A stretch of DNA of 64,000 nucleotides from Verrucomicrobiales bacterium (GTDB lineage: Bacteria > Verrucomicrobiota > Verrucomicrobiia > Limisphaerales > UBA9464), in contig JAIYBC010000052.1 in NCBI GenBank assembly GCA_027488845.1, positions 62,001 to 126,000 on the forward strand. Reading direction: 5' to 3'. Shown here piece after piece: positions 53,838 to 61,800 of the stretch (position 1 is its first letter; every line of letters begins with the position of its first letter). Made by a program: the position numbers and the translations under genes. The notes beneath the pieces are model-generated. The model was not told where the DNA came from. It worked only from the letters and a program-made list of their open reading frames with translations, and searched no databases.

Positions 53838-54583
53838 ACCCGCCGACCACGAACTCCGAACCGCCCGGGAGTGTCTCCGGTCCCGCATGGTTCCGTCCCA
53901 CGCGGTGGAGCCTGGTTCTGCGCTCCCGGGGGCCGGGTGCGGAAGCCCGGGCTGCCTTGTCGGAACTGTGCGCCGCCTACTGGGAGCCGGTCTTCCGGTC
54001 GCTCCGCGGATCGGGCACGGCGGAGGACGTGGCCCGGGAGCAGGCCCAGGAGTTCTTCGCCAAGGTCCTCGCCGGCGACGGGTTTCCCGGCGCGGATCCG
54101 GCCCGAGGTCGGTTCCGCTCCTATCTGCTCGGGGCGCTGCGGCATTTCCTCAACGACCTCCGGGACCGCGAGCGGCGTCAAAAGCGGGGAGGCGGCGTGT
54201 GTCCGGAGTCCTTGGATGCCGAGGGGTTTCCGGAGCCGGAGGATCCGTCGGGCGATGTCCGGGTCCGGGACTTCGACCGGGCGTGGGCCATGGCGGTCAT
54301 GTCCCGGGCCATGGCGGCGGTGGAGAAGGACCTGGCCGGGGCCGGCAAGTCCCCGCAGTTCGCCGCGTTGCGTCCGTGGTTGGCCGGGACGCCCGATGCC
54401 GAGGCGCAGTCACGGGTCCGTTCCGAGTTGGGATTGAGCGACGGCGCGCTGAAGGTGGCGGTGCACCGTTTCCGACGTCACTTCCGCGACGCCGTGCGTG
54501 ACGAGATCCGACAGACCCTGCCCGACGGCGCGCAGGTCGAAGACGAACTGCGCTACCTCGTGGAAGTCGTGGGGAATTCGTGA
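53834..54583 (+). CDS. ECF-like RNA polymerase sigma factor linked to kinase
   Basis: A 249-aa sigma-70 family protein. Region 2 (about 40-115; EDVAREQAQEFFAKVLAGDG, FRSYLLGALRHFLNDLRDRERRQ) and region 4 (about 185-240; RSELGLSDGALKVAVHRFRRHF) are clear. It belongs to the sigma group found next to Ser/Thr kinases, where phosphorylation is thought to control the sigma factor. Its ATG overlaps the kinase stop by four bases. The final codons run into a GATTC-rich repeat that begins at its stop. Confidence 0.85.
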   Translation: MNPPTTNSEPPGSVSGPAWFRPTRWSLVLRSRGPGAEARAALSELCAAYWEPVFRSLRGSGTAEDVAREQAQEFFAKVLAGDGFPGADPARGRFRSYLLGALRHFLNDLRDRERRQKRGGGVCPESLDAEGFPEPEDPSGDVRVRDFDRAWAMAVMSRAMAAVEKDLAGAGKSPQFAALRPWLAGTPDAEAQSRVRSELGLSDGALKVAVHRFRRHFRDAVRDEIRQTLPDGAQVEDELRYLVEVVGNS

Positions 54584-54606
54584 TTCGTGATTCTTGATTC
54601 GAGATT
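54575..54606. repeat. GATTC-rich imperfect repeat, copy 3
   Basis: AATTCGTGATTCGTGATTCT and following units begin within the last codons of the sigma-factor gene. Same family as 34530-34562. Confidence 0.6.
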
Positions 54607-54610
54607 TGTG

Positions 54611-54825
54611 GGACACGGATTTCACGGATTTCTCAGATGGATTGGTCAGTTTCTGGATCTCCCGCTGCCCACTGTCACCGGGGCTTTCCAATACTCTTAC
54701 CCTCAATCTCAATCCTCGTCCCCAATGCGGATACTTCGATTCGATGACCAAGCCCGTTCCACCACTCGGATCCCTCGTTCTCGTTCGAATCTGCGGAATC
54801 CGTGAAAACCGTGAAATCCGTGTCC
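54611..54825. repeat. 215-bp element with ACACGGATTTCACGG inverted ends, copy 2
   Basis: GGACACGGATTTCACGG (54611-54627) and its exact reverse complement (54809-54825) bound 215 bases filling the space between two convergent genes. The termini match the 97-bp element at 21374-21470, while the interiors differ. Confidence 0.7.
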
Positions 54826-54835
54826 AAGCCCAGTC

Positions 54836-56347
54836 CTAGCCTGCCGGACGGAGCATCCGGTCGAGGACGTTTCGGGTGATGCGTTGGACGCGGGCGTCGG
54901 GTCCCTTGGGTTCGGTGTAGACCTTGGGGCGCAGGTAGCCGGGTGGCGCGGAGAGGCCGTCGGCCCACCAGCAGGTCGACGCGTTGAACACGAAGTTGCC
55001 CTTCGGCCCGGGATAGACGGTCGCGGTGTACACGCCGCCGTTGGGCTTGCCGGGGGCGCTTTGGGTGGGGCCCGTGGCGATGATCTCGAGTCCGGGGATC
55101 GGTGCCGGATCACCATGCCACTCCCATCCGATGAGGCCGGGGATGGCGTCGCCGGCCTTCATGCCGGTGCCGGCGTGGATCCAGTGGTCGGGCCTCGTGC
55201 AGATCCAGTCGGCGCCGCCGGTGACCTCGCCGGTGCTGTGTGCGCCGACCAGTTCGTTCGCATAGGGACGTTCGTGGGGCAGGGATTTCATCGCCACGAA
55301 ATCGCGCATGCCGCCGTCGGGACCGGTGACGGCGACCCGCTCGAAGGCCCTGCCCGAGGCGTCGAATCGGACCCGTCCGCAGAGGGCGTTGCCGGAGAAG
55401 AAGGCGAGGTTCACGCCGGCCTTCATCGCGGCCTCGACGTTCCGGTACATCTCCAGGGTCCAGTACTCGTCGTGGCCGACGCTCAGGAATCCCTGGGCCC
55501 TGCGGAGTCCCTTCGGGTCGTGGTGGGTGTCGGAGTTGGAGATGTACGTGACGTCGTCGCCCTCGCGTTCGAGCCAGTGGACGAACGGGAATTCCCAAAG
55601 GAGGAACTCGCCGGAGCCGAGCGACTGCGGCTGGTCGAAGATCTGGCAGTAGAGTCCGTAGGGACGGTTGAAGCCGACCTGGACGCCGCCGCCCCAGTAC
55701 CAGGAGTCCTTGCCGTCGTCGTAGAGCGAGAACTGGGACGGCCAGCGGTTGTAGGCCTGCCAGGTGTGGTCGGAGCACTGGAAGAGGAAGTCGGCGCGGC
55801 GGTCGTCGCGCACGATGAAGGGGATGAAGCTCTGGAGCCCCTCGCCGGATTCGGTGAGTTGGGCGAGGTACACGCCGCTGAGCCAATCGCCGGGGATCCT
55901 CAGCGAGGTGCAGGGCGTCCAGCGGCAGTCGCGGAGGCGTTTGGGGCCGATGTCCGGATCGGGCTGGGCCTTGCCCGGGAAGGGCCCGAGTTCCTTCATG
56001 AGACGTCCGCCGTCACCGCCGTACCAACCCATGCGGAAGATGCGGATCGTGAACGGGGATTCCGGCCGCGTGCTGACGTGGAAGGAGAGCGGCTCACCGG
56101 CGCGGACCGAGGTCCGGGAGGCGTAGCCTTCGATCCAAGGGCACCGGTATCGGGTGGCCGGATCGATCCGGGTCCGGGTGAGCATCCAGTCGCGGGTGCC
56201 GGGCAGGAGGTTCTCCCGTTGGATGCGGTTGGGTCGGCTTCCCGGGCGTGGCGTGGCGGCGGAGGACGTGGTGTTGGCGAGGGTCCATGCGCCGGCGCCG
56301 GCGAGGGCCTTGACCGCGTCGCGGCGGCTGAGTTGGGGCTGGGACAT
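54836..56347 (-). CDS. Tat-exported N,N-dimethylformamidase beta-subunit-like protein
   Basis: A 503-aa protein with a Tat signal (SRRDAVKALAGAGAWTLANT). The mature part matches the N,N-dimethylformamidase beta-subunit family: an N-terminal immunoglobulin-like domain (VRAGEPLSFHVST, FTIRIFRMGWYGGDGGR) and a domain with FLFQCSDHTWQAYNRW, SVGHDEYWTLEMY and NLAFFSGNALCGRVRFD. Many family members are not dimethylformamidases, so the substrate is uncertain; amidase or glycosylamide hydrolysis is a reasonable guess. It converges on the sigma-factor gene across the 215-bp repeat. Confidence 0.8.
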   Translation of the reverse strand: MSQPQLSRRDAVKALAGAGAWTLANTTSSAATPRPGSRPNRIQRENLLPGTRDWMLTRTRIDPATRYRCPWIEGYASRTSVRAGEPLSFHVSTRPESPFTIRIFRMGWYGGDGGRLMKELGPFPGKAQPDPDIGPKRLRDCRWTPCTSLRIPGDWLSGVYLAQLTESGEGLQSFIPFIVRDDRRADFLFQCSDHTWQAYNRWPSQFSLYDDGKDSWYWGGGVQVGFNRPYGLYCQIFDQPQSLGSGEFLLWEFPFVHWLEREGDDVTYISNSDTHHDPKGLRRAQGFLSVGHDEYWTLEMYRNVEAAMKAGVNLAFFSGNALCGRVRFDASGRAFERVAVTGPDGGMRDFVAMKSLPHERPYANELVGAHSTGEVTGGADWICTRPDHWIHAGTGMKAGDAIPGLIGWEWHGDPAPIPGLEIIATGPTQSAPGKPNGGVYTATVYPGPKGNFVFNASTCWWADGLSAPPGYLRPKVYTEPKGPDARVQRITRNVLDRMLRPAG

Positions 56348-56433
56348 TCTGGGGACTCCGTGGAGAGCGTGTCCGGTTGGAGTGGATGGGGACAGAGGAA
56401 TGGACGGTGTCGCCGTCCAAACTCGGAAGAGGC

Positions 56434-56459
56434 GTGAGACTCGTGACCTCGTCTCCTAC
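56434..56459. repeat. 26-bp GTGAGACTCGTG repeat, copy 2
   Basis: Identical to 34585-34610 over 26 bases, with weaker similarity continuing downstream. It lies between the DMFase-like gene and the XRE-type regulator. Confidence 0.75.
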
Positions 56460-56573
56460 GATGTGGAGGGGTGCGCACTGTTGGGAATTTGTCACCGGGC
56501 GATTCGCGCTCGTAGTACGCTGGATACCAGCATCAAGCGACAGCGGAAGGCATTTCCACGGGAAGTAATAACC

Positions 56574-56777
56574 TTGGGCGACCTCCTGCGGAAGAGTCGG
56601 ACCGAGCGAGGTCTGAAACTGCGAGAACTGGCCGCCTTGCTGGGGATTTCCTGCCACAGGTTGTCAGCCTGGGAACGGGACCAGGCGAGGCCACCCCGGG
56701 AGAAAACGACGAAGCTTGCGGAGCTTCTTGGCCTGCCGGTGACAGCAATGGAGACTCACTCCAACAGCGGACTTTGA
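56574..56777 (+). CDS. small XRE-type helix-turn-helix regulator
   Basis: A roughly 67-aa protein that is almost entirely one HTH domain: LRKSRTERGLKLRELAALLG, SCHRLSAWERDQARPPRE and TKLAELLGLPVTAM. The TTG at 56574 is the most family-like start, with GGGAAG nine bases upstream; another in-frame TTG at 56481 lies inside repeat DNA. No ATG is available. It opens the lower-GC segment and could control the neighbouring acquired genes, but its targets are unknown. Confidence 0.6.
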   Translation: MGDLLRKSRTERGLKLRELAALLGISCHRLSAWERDQARPPREKTTKLAELLGLPVTAMETHSNSGL

Positions 56778-56863
56778 TGTTGGGAATTTCCAGCCACCGC
56801 AGTCGGGGTGGAGACACGTCGACCGCAGCGACTCCTCCCTCTTCTGGGTCTGAACCCGACCAG

Positions 56864-57262
56864 TCAGACGACCAGCGGCAGGCTTTTGGGGGTCGTACTG
56901 TCCAGAGCGAGGTGCGAAAGATAGGAGAGCGCCATGGTCTGAACGGCGAAAGCGGTATTCGGATGCAGCCGGTCGATGTGCTTACCGAACGCGCCGTAGG
57001 TCACCGCACCACCGCAGGCGAGGCTATGGAACAGCGCCCTGTGGTTGGGACTCGTGGCTGGTTCCAAAATGTCTGGCAAAGATGCGCACGTGGCCCCTAG
57101 CGCGGCAAAGGAAGCGACCTGGAGGAGGTCCAATCTCTGGAGAAGCTCGCCAAGGTTGGCTGGCGGATCCTCGGATTCCAGAAGCTTTGAAATCTGCCAG
57201 AGCAAGTTTAGCCCAGCCCCGACGCCCGCGCCTACGGCAGCATGCTTTTTGAAGTTTGGCAT
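56864..57262 (-). CDS. YdjM-like membrane-bound metal-dependent hydrolase (putative)
   Basis: A 132-aa protein starting MPNFKKHAAVGAGVGAGLNL, an ATG preceded by GAGGG. The pattern (KHAAVGAGVGAG near residue 5; ASLPDILEPATSPNHRALFHS, residues 65-85; SHLALDSTTPKSLP near the end) resembles the YdjM/DUF457 family. The Asp and His residues of the PDI.P...HR..FHS and HL..D segments are the usual metal ligands. Three to four hydrophobic segments are present. Function is poorly known. Composition is less GC-rich than the genes to the left. Confidence 0.65.
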   Translation of the reverse strand: MPNFKKHAAVGAGVGAGLNLLWQISKLLESEDPPANLGELLQRLDLLQVASFAALGATCASLPDILEPATSPNHRALFHSLACGGAVTYGAFGKHIDRLHPNTAFAVQTMALSYLSHLALDSTTPKSLPLVV

Positions 57263-57769
57263 ACCCTCTTTTGACAGGTGCCGTAAGACAACGGCGGTCT
57301 GACGGCAAAAATTTCCTGCGGGAATTCCATTCCCAAGAATCGTCCGGAAAATTGAGTCGCGCTTGGATGCGCGAGGGCTGACTTCGTGGGCGCAACCATT
57401 CCGCTGCACTTCGCTCGCCCCCGCAACTGGAAGGCGAATTTGCGGTTCGTCGGGCACCAAGATCGAAGATTCCGCAGCGCGGTGATCCTACCCACTCTCG
57501 ACTGCGGCCTGACAAACTCGGACAGAAGATGGCCAATTGGCTGAAGGTGATCGTGTTCTACCCCACCTGCGCTGACAATCCAAGCGCCGATGCTAGCCAA
57601 ATGTAGACTCCCCAGCCGTCTAGCCAATCGGCCCACAGGGGCACCCGCCGAAACTGCGCCACGGGTCGAAATCCAGCCATAAACTACACTATTCCATGTG
57701 CCTGGATTTGAACCCACCACTTTCACCTCCCCCACTGCTGGTTTTGAAATCCGACTCTCGAACCTGGGT
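57263..57769. other. intergenic region, no gene seen
   Basis: About 500 bases between the YdjM-like gene and the IS. Reading all frames I see no recognisable protein. GCTGGTTTTGAAA occurs at 57737-57749 and again at 57771-57783, the second close to the presumed left end of the IS. A tRNA-like TTTGAACCCACCACTTTCACC stretch near 57710 does not fold as a tRNA. Confidence 0.4.
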
Positions 57770-57806
57770 CGCTGGTTTTGAAAGGACAGGTGGCAATTGG
57801 GACCTT

Positions 57807-57858
57807 ATCGGTCACAACGAGATAGGGAGCATATACTATGCATCTCGTTGTAGCCGAT
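57807..57858 (+). promoter_or_regulatory. stem-loop over promoter, upstream of transposase start
   Basis: ATCGG-TC-ACAACGAGAT (57807-57823) pairs with ATCTCGTTGT-AG-CCGAT (57842-57858), 15 pairs broken by one 2-by-2 mismatch. The 18-base loop contains TATACT (57832-57837), a good -10 box. The hairpin ends just before the GAGG ribosome site of the transposase ATG at 57868. Confidence 0.6.
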
Positions 57859-57867
57859 GAGGTTCCA

Positions 57868-58000
57868 ATGAACAAAAACATCAGGTTCCGGATCGCCGAA
57901 CCGCTCTGGGAGCGGTTCAAAAAAGCCCTCGACCGGGTCGGAGCACCAACCTTCGGGATCACCACCCCGACGACGACGAGGGCGTCCGCCGAAGGATGAC
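57868..58000 (+). CDS. IS427-type transposase, first frame (orfA)
   Basis: The N-terminal frame begins MNKNIRFRIAEPLWERFKKA, with the LWxxxxxL start of IS427-type transposases. It ends in TTTRASAEG and a stop within the overlap with the second frame. The expected GRPPKDDRRM motif occurs in the +1 frame, so a shift is needed to make the full protein. An AAAAAAG run at 57919-57925 is the obvious slippage site. Confidence 0.6.
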
Positions 58001-58006
58001 CGACGG

Positions 58007-58663
58007 ATGATCGAGGGCATGCTCTACATCCTCCGGGTCGCTTGCCCTTGGAGGGACCTGCCCGAGTGGTACGGGCCTTGGTCCTCGGTCTATTCAAGAT
58101 GGCGGAGATGGAACCGGTCCGGGCTTTGGGCCCGGATTCTGGAGGTGGTCTCGGAAGTCCCCGAGGGGGCTTTGGTGCATCTCGACGCCACCCACGTGAA
58201 GACCCATCAGGACGCCACCAATCCACGCGGTGGCCAGGCCCGGCAGGCCATCGGGCGCACCCGCGGGGGACTCAACACCAAGGTGACCGCACTGGTGGAC
58301 TCCAAGGGCCGCGCGCTCCAACTCCTTCTGGACTCCGGCAATCAGGCCGACATCCGGTGCGCGGACCGAATCGAGATCCCATCCGGACACCGGTTGGTGG
58401 CCGACAAGGGCTATGACTCGACGGCGTTCCGGGACCGGATCTGGGACGCCGGAGGCTGTCCGTGCATCCCCAACCTGAAGAACCGCAAGAATCCTGCCCG
58501 CTGGCATCGCGGCTACTACCGGCTCCGCCATCGCGTGGAAAACTTCTTCCAGCGCACCAAACGCCAGCGCCGCGTCGGCACCCGCTACGAGAAGCTTTCC
58601 CTCCACTTCCTCGCCTTCGTCCAACTCGCCGCCATCCTCGATTGGCTCAAATCCCCATTTTGA
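58007..58663 (+). CDS. IS427-type transposase, catalytic frame (orfB)
   Basis: A 218-aa DDE transposase body. It opens MIEGMLYILRVACPWRDLPE, the classic IS427 motif, and in the same frame GRPPKDDRR lies directly upstream (57980-58006), outside this ATG. Catalytic residues are D in HLDATHVKTH, D in VADKGYDSTAF and E in RHRVENFFQRTKRQRRVGTR. The triad is complete, so the catalytic part looks intact. Full-length protein needs a +1 (or -2) shift from orfA. Confidence 0.88.
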   Translation: MIEGMLYILRVACPWRDLPEWYGPWSSVYSRWRRWNRSGLWARILEVVSEVPEGALVHLDATHVKTHQDATNPRGGQARQAIGRTRGGLNTKVTALVDSKGRALQLLLDSGNQADIRCADRIEIPSGHRLVADKGYDSTAFRDRIWDAGGCPCIPNLKNRKNPARWHRGYYRLRHRVENFFQRTKRQRRVGTRYEKLSLHFLAFVQLAAILDWLKSPF

Positions 58664-58869
58664 AGACACGCCCTAGGTATTCGCATCGAACTTCGAAGCA
58701 TTTAGCCGTTTGGCTCAGACTGCCAATGTCCAACCAAGGACTCCAAACTCAAGCACATGAATCGGGTAGCGACCGCAAATGATTGGAATTCCCGGAAATC
58801 TGTTTTTGCTTTCCTTGGCCGACAACCCGCGCCAAGTTCATCGTACTCCCAAACCTGATCCGACCCAAC

Positions 58870-61800
58870 ATGACTCATCTGCCACCTCTGTTGACCAGAC
58901 GCCTGACGTTTTTCGTCATTCTACTACTGTTTCGGATCTCGTTCAAAGTATTCGGTCAGGAAACTCCAGCAGGTTCAGAGAGTGTCGCCGACAAGCAGTA
59001 CGTCGAGACACCCGAGATCCGCGTTGTAGAACGTGGAGCACACCACCGAGTGGATGAATACACCAGCACGCACACCAACGAGGACGGCAGTGTGCTGGTC
59101 ACGACTAACCGCTACACCGCTCTCGAAACCGGAATGCACTGGATCGACCAAGGAGAATGGAAGCCCACGCGTGTGGAACTTGATGAGTACGCGGAAGGCT
59201 TCGCGGCACTCGAAGGCCAACACAAAGTAGTTCTGAGCCGTTCCTTACGCGTTCAAGGTGCGGTGGATCTCCAAACCGCTGATGGCACCCGGATGCGGGC
59301 CACGCCACTGCAAATTGTTTATAGTGACCGATCATCAGGACGGGTAACCGTATTAGGAGAGGTAAAGGAATCCTTCGGTAGCAAGACAGCGGCAGGCACA
59401 GTCGTGTGGCCGGATGCGTTTGAAGGCATCCGGGCCGACTACCGAGCGTCCTACCGCGCTGGAAGTTTCGAGTGCGACGTCGTTTTGCGAGAGGCTCCGC
59501 CAACACCGGGTGACCTTGGCCTCGACCCGGCCTCGACCGAACTCCAGGTAATCACCGAATTTTATGACACAGAAGCCTCAGCCGGCCTGATGGTGATTTC
59601 AGAAACTGACCAAGATACGCATGTCGTAATTGGAGAAATGCACCTTGGGCGCGGTTCGGCATTCGGGGAAGACCTTCAAACAGGAAGCACCCAGCGGATC
59701 CCAGTGCGGAAAGAATGGATAGAGGTTGACGGCCGACGGGTGCTGATCGAATCCGTGCCACTCGGTGATGCTAGCAAAGAAGCGGAAGCGTTGCCGAGGG
59801 AAGGAGCGTGGCTACGTCGTCCGAAACAGCGCCCGGGGTACGGCTTGCCAGATCCAATGCTGGCTTCAACCGAGCGCAGGTCTTGGAAGGAAAATACCGC
59901 GTCAATAATTGCATCAGGCACACAGAATACATTGGCGACGCTTTCCCCCCCGGAGCCAGGGTTCGCCATCGATTATGTCCTAGTGGCAAATAGCACCAAC
60001 TTCACCTTCCGCTCGACCAACACTTATTATGTTAGCGGTGCATTTTTGCTCGGTGGAACCGTAACATTTGAGCCGGCAACGGTTATCAAATATGCCTCGA
60101 CCAATTTTTCAGAAATCCGAGTGGATTATACCGCAACCAATATCGTCTGGCTCGGTGAGCCTTATCGGCCAATCTATTGTACTGCGCGTGACGATAACTC
60201 AGTTGGAGCAACTTTGCCTGGATCGACGGGCAATCCGACCAATACCTACGCCGAAGTCGCGCTATACTTTGACCGCACCTACAACAACGGTGTTTCTATC
60301 CGGGACCTGCGGGTTTCCTACGCACACCTCGCGCTGAAACTGATGTACGGCCAGTCCAAGCATCTGATCCGTCACGCCCAGTTCGTCCGCTGCAACAACG
60401 GTGTCAGCGGCTATTCTCAAGCCATCGAGATGCAGAACATCTTGATGGACCGGGTAAAAACCAATTTCTACGACCTGCCCTATGCACCAGTAAATGTCTA
60501 CTTCGGAACCTACGACACCGGCAATCAGATTGCTTTCAATGCAATGTCAGGTGGAGTGACTAACTACGCAGTAATCTGTACGGGGATCACAAACACGTCT
60601 AATGTAACCTTTTTCGGCCCACAGCCGGTCGCGTCGAACTCCGGGGCGTTCGAATCATCCGCCGCGGGCAATCATTATCTCCAGATCAATAGCCCATTCT
60701 TGCAGTTTACCAATACGTGGTATGGGATCGCGCCCACTAACCTTACCGGAGATGCGGCGGCCAGTTTTCTCACTTATCGGCCGCCTGCCGTACTCAGCGG
60801 GGCACTTTCCGGACAAGTTACCTTTTCTGCCGGCGGCACGACCAACCCACCCAGCGCATCCCCCTCGTACCAAACTCCGGGCTACCGATATTGGAGACTG
60901 GACCTCGTCGTTTCAAATGTAACAATTAACGGCGGGGGCACACTCAATATCAATGGACAGTGTCGAAGGGTTGGCCTAGTGGGGACCGCTGTACTTAATG
61001 CCGGCGGCGGCAGCCTCAATATTACAGGCACTCCCACCGATCATATCCGCCTGCTCCGGGTGGCGGCTGTCAACGAAGACCCGACCTTCGGCACATTGTC
61101 GGGTTCGAGCTTCAAACTGTTTTCCGGAAATCAGGTCAACGCGGCGCTCCGGTTTGCTGACGTGGAATTCATCCCAAGCGAAACTTACACTCGCCGCCAA
61201 CTTATCGATTCCAGCACGCCCGTGGACGGTTTGGTCACCTTCAAGGACTGTCTCCTCCGTGCGGTGAACCTTGAACCGTACTACTCTGGATACTCGTCAG
61301 GCTTCACGCTGGTCCTAAACAACAACATTCTCGAATGGAGCCGCGTGTCGGTCGGCCAAGCGCCTAGCGGCGGTAGTCCGCCGTTCCACTTCCAGTTCTA
61401 CAATAATCTCTTCCGCCAGAATTCATTCTCGGGTGGCTACAGGGGGAGCGCCTACGGCAACTGGAACGTGCGGGATAACTTCTTCGAAACCAGTTCAATG
61501 AGCTATTCGGCCGTCTATCCTGCGACCTTCCCTTCCTCCAACAACGGCTTCTACCAGAGCACGGCGCTTCCAGGCTCGGGCAACAAAACCGTTACAGCCC
61601 TCGACTGGGTACCTGGCCCGCTTGGATCCTATTACTACCCGTCCGCGGGCACCTCCGGATCGCTGACCAATCTGCTCAATTTCGGCAGCCGGACGGCGGC
61701 GAGCGCCGGTCTCGCCCAATTTACCTGCATTACCGACATTCAAAACGTCACCAACGGAACGCCTCCGAGCAACTGGATCGAGCAATGGCAGCAAAAAGAT

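Larger units (their letters stand above)
57771..58675 (+). mobile_element. IS5-family (IS427-group) insertion sequence, ends approximate
   Basis: The interval holds a two-frame transposase, an upstream hairpin with an internal -10-like TATACT, and short flanks. The right end is probably near CACGCCCTAGG (58666-58676). The left end is near 57771, but I could not find a convincing terminal inverted repeat or target duplication, so borders are approximate. G+C differs from the genes on both sides. Confidence 0.65.

Noticed and set aside
57700-57740. tRNA-like TTTGAACCCACCACTTTCACC stretch on the minus strand.
   Set aside because: The T-arm does not pair properly (only two of five pairs) and no acceptor or anticodon arm can be built around it.
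57919-58000. Canonical -1 frameshift at AAAAAAG producing the transposase.
   Set aside because: Reading the -1 frame gives SPRPGRSTNL and reaches a stop before the catalytic part; the correct continuation is in the +1 frame.
57771-58676. Exact terminal inverted repeats for the IS5-type element.
   Set aside because: GGGTCGCTGGTTTTGAAA on the left and GGGCGTGTCTTCAAAA read inward from the right align only with gaps, so borders stay approximate.
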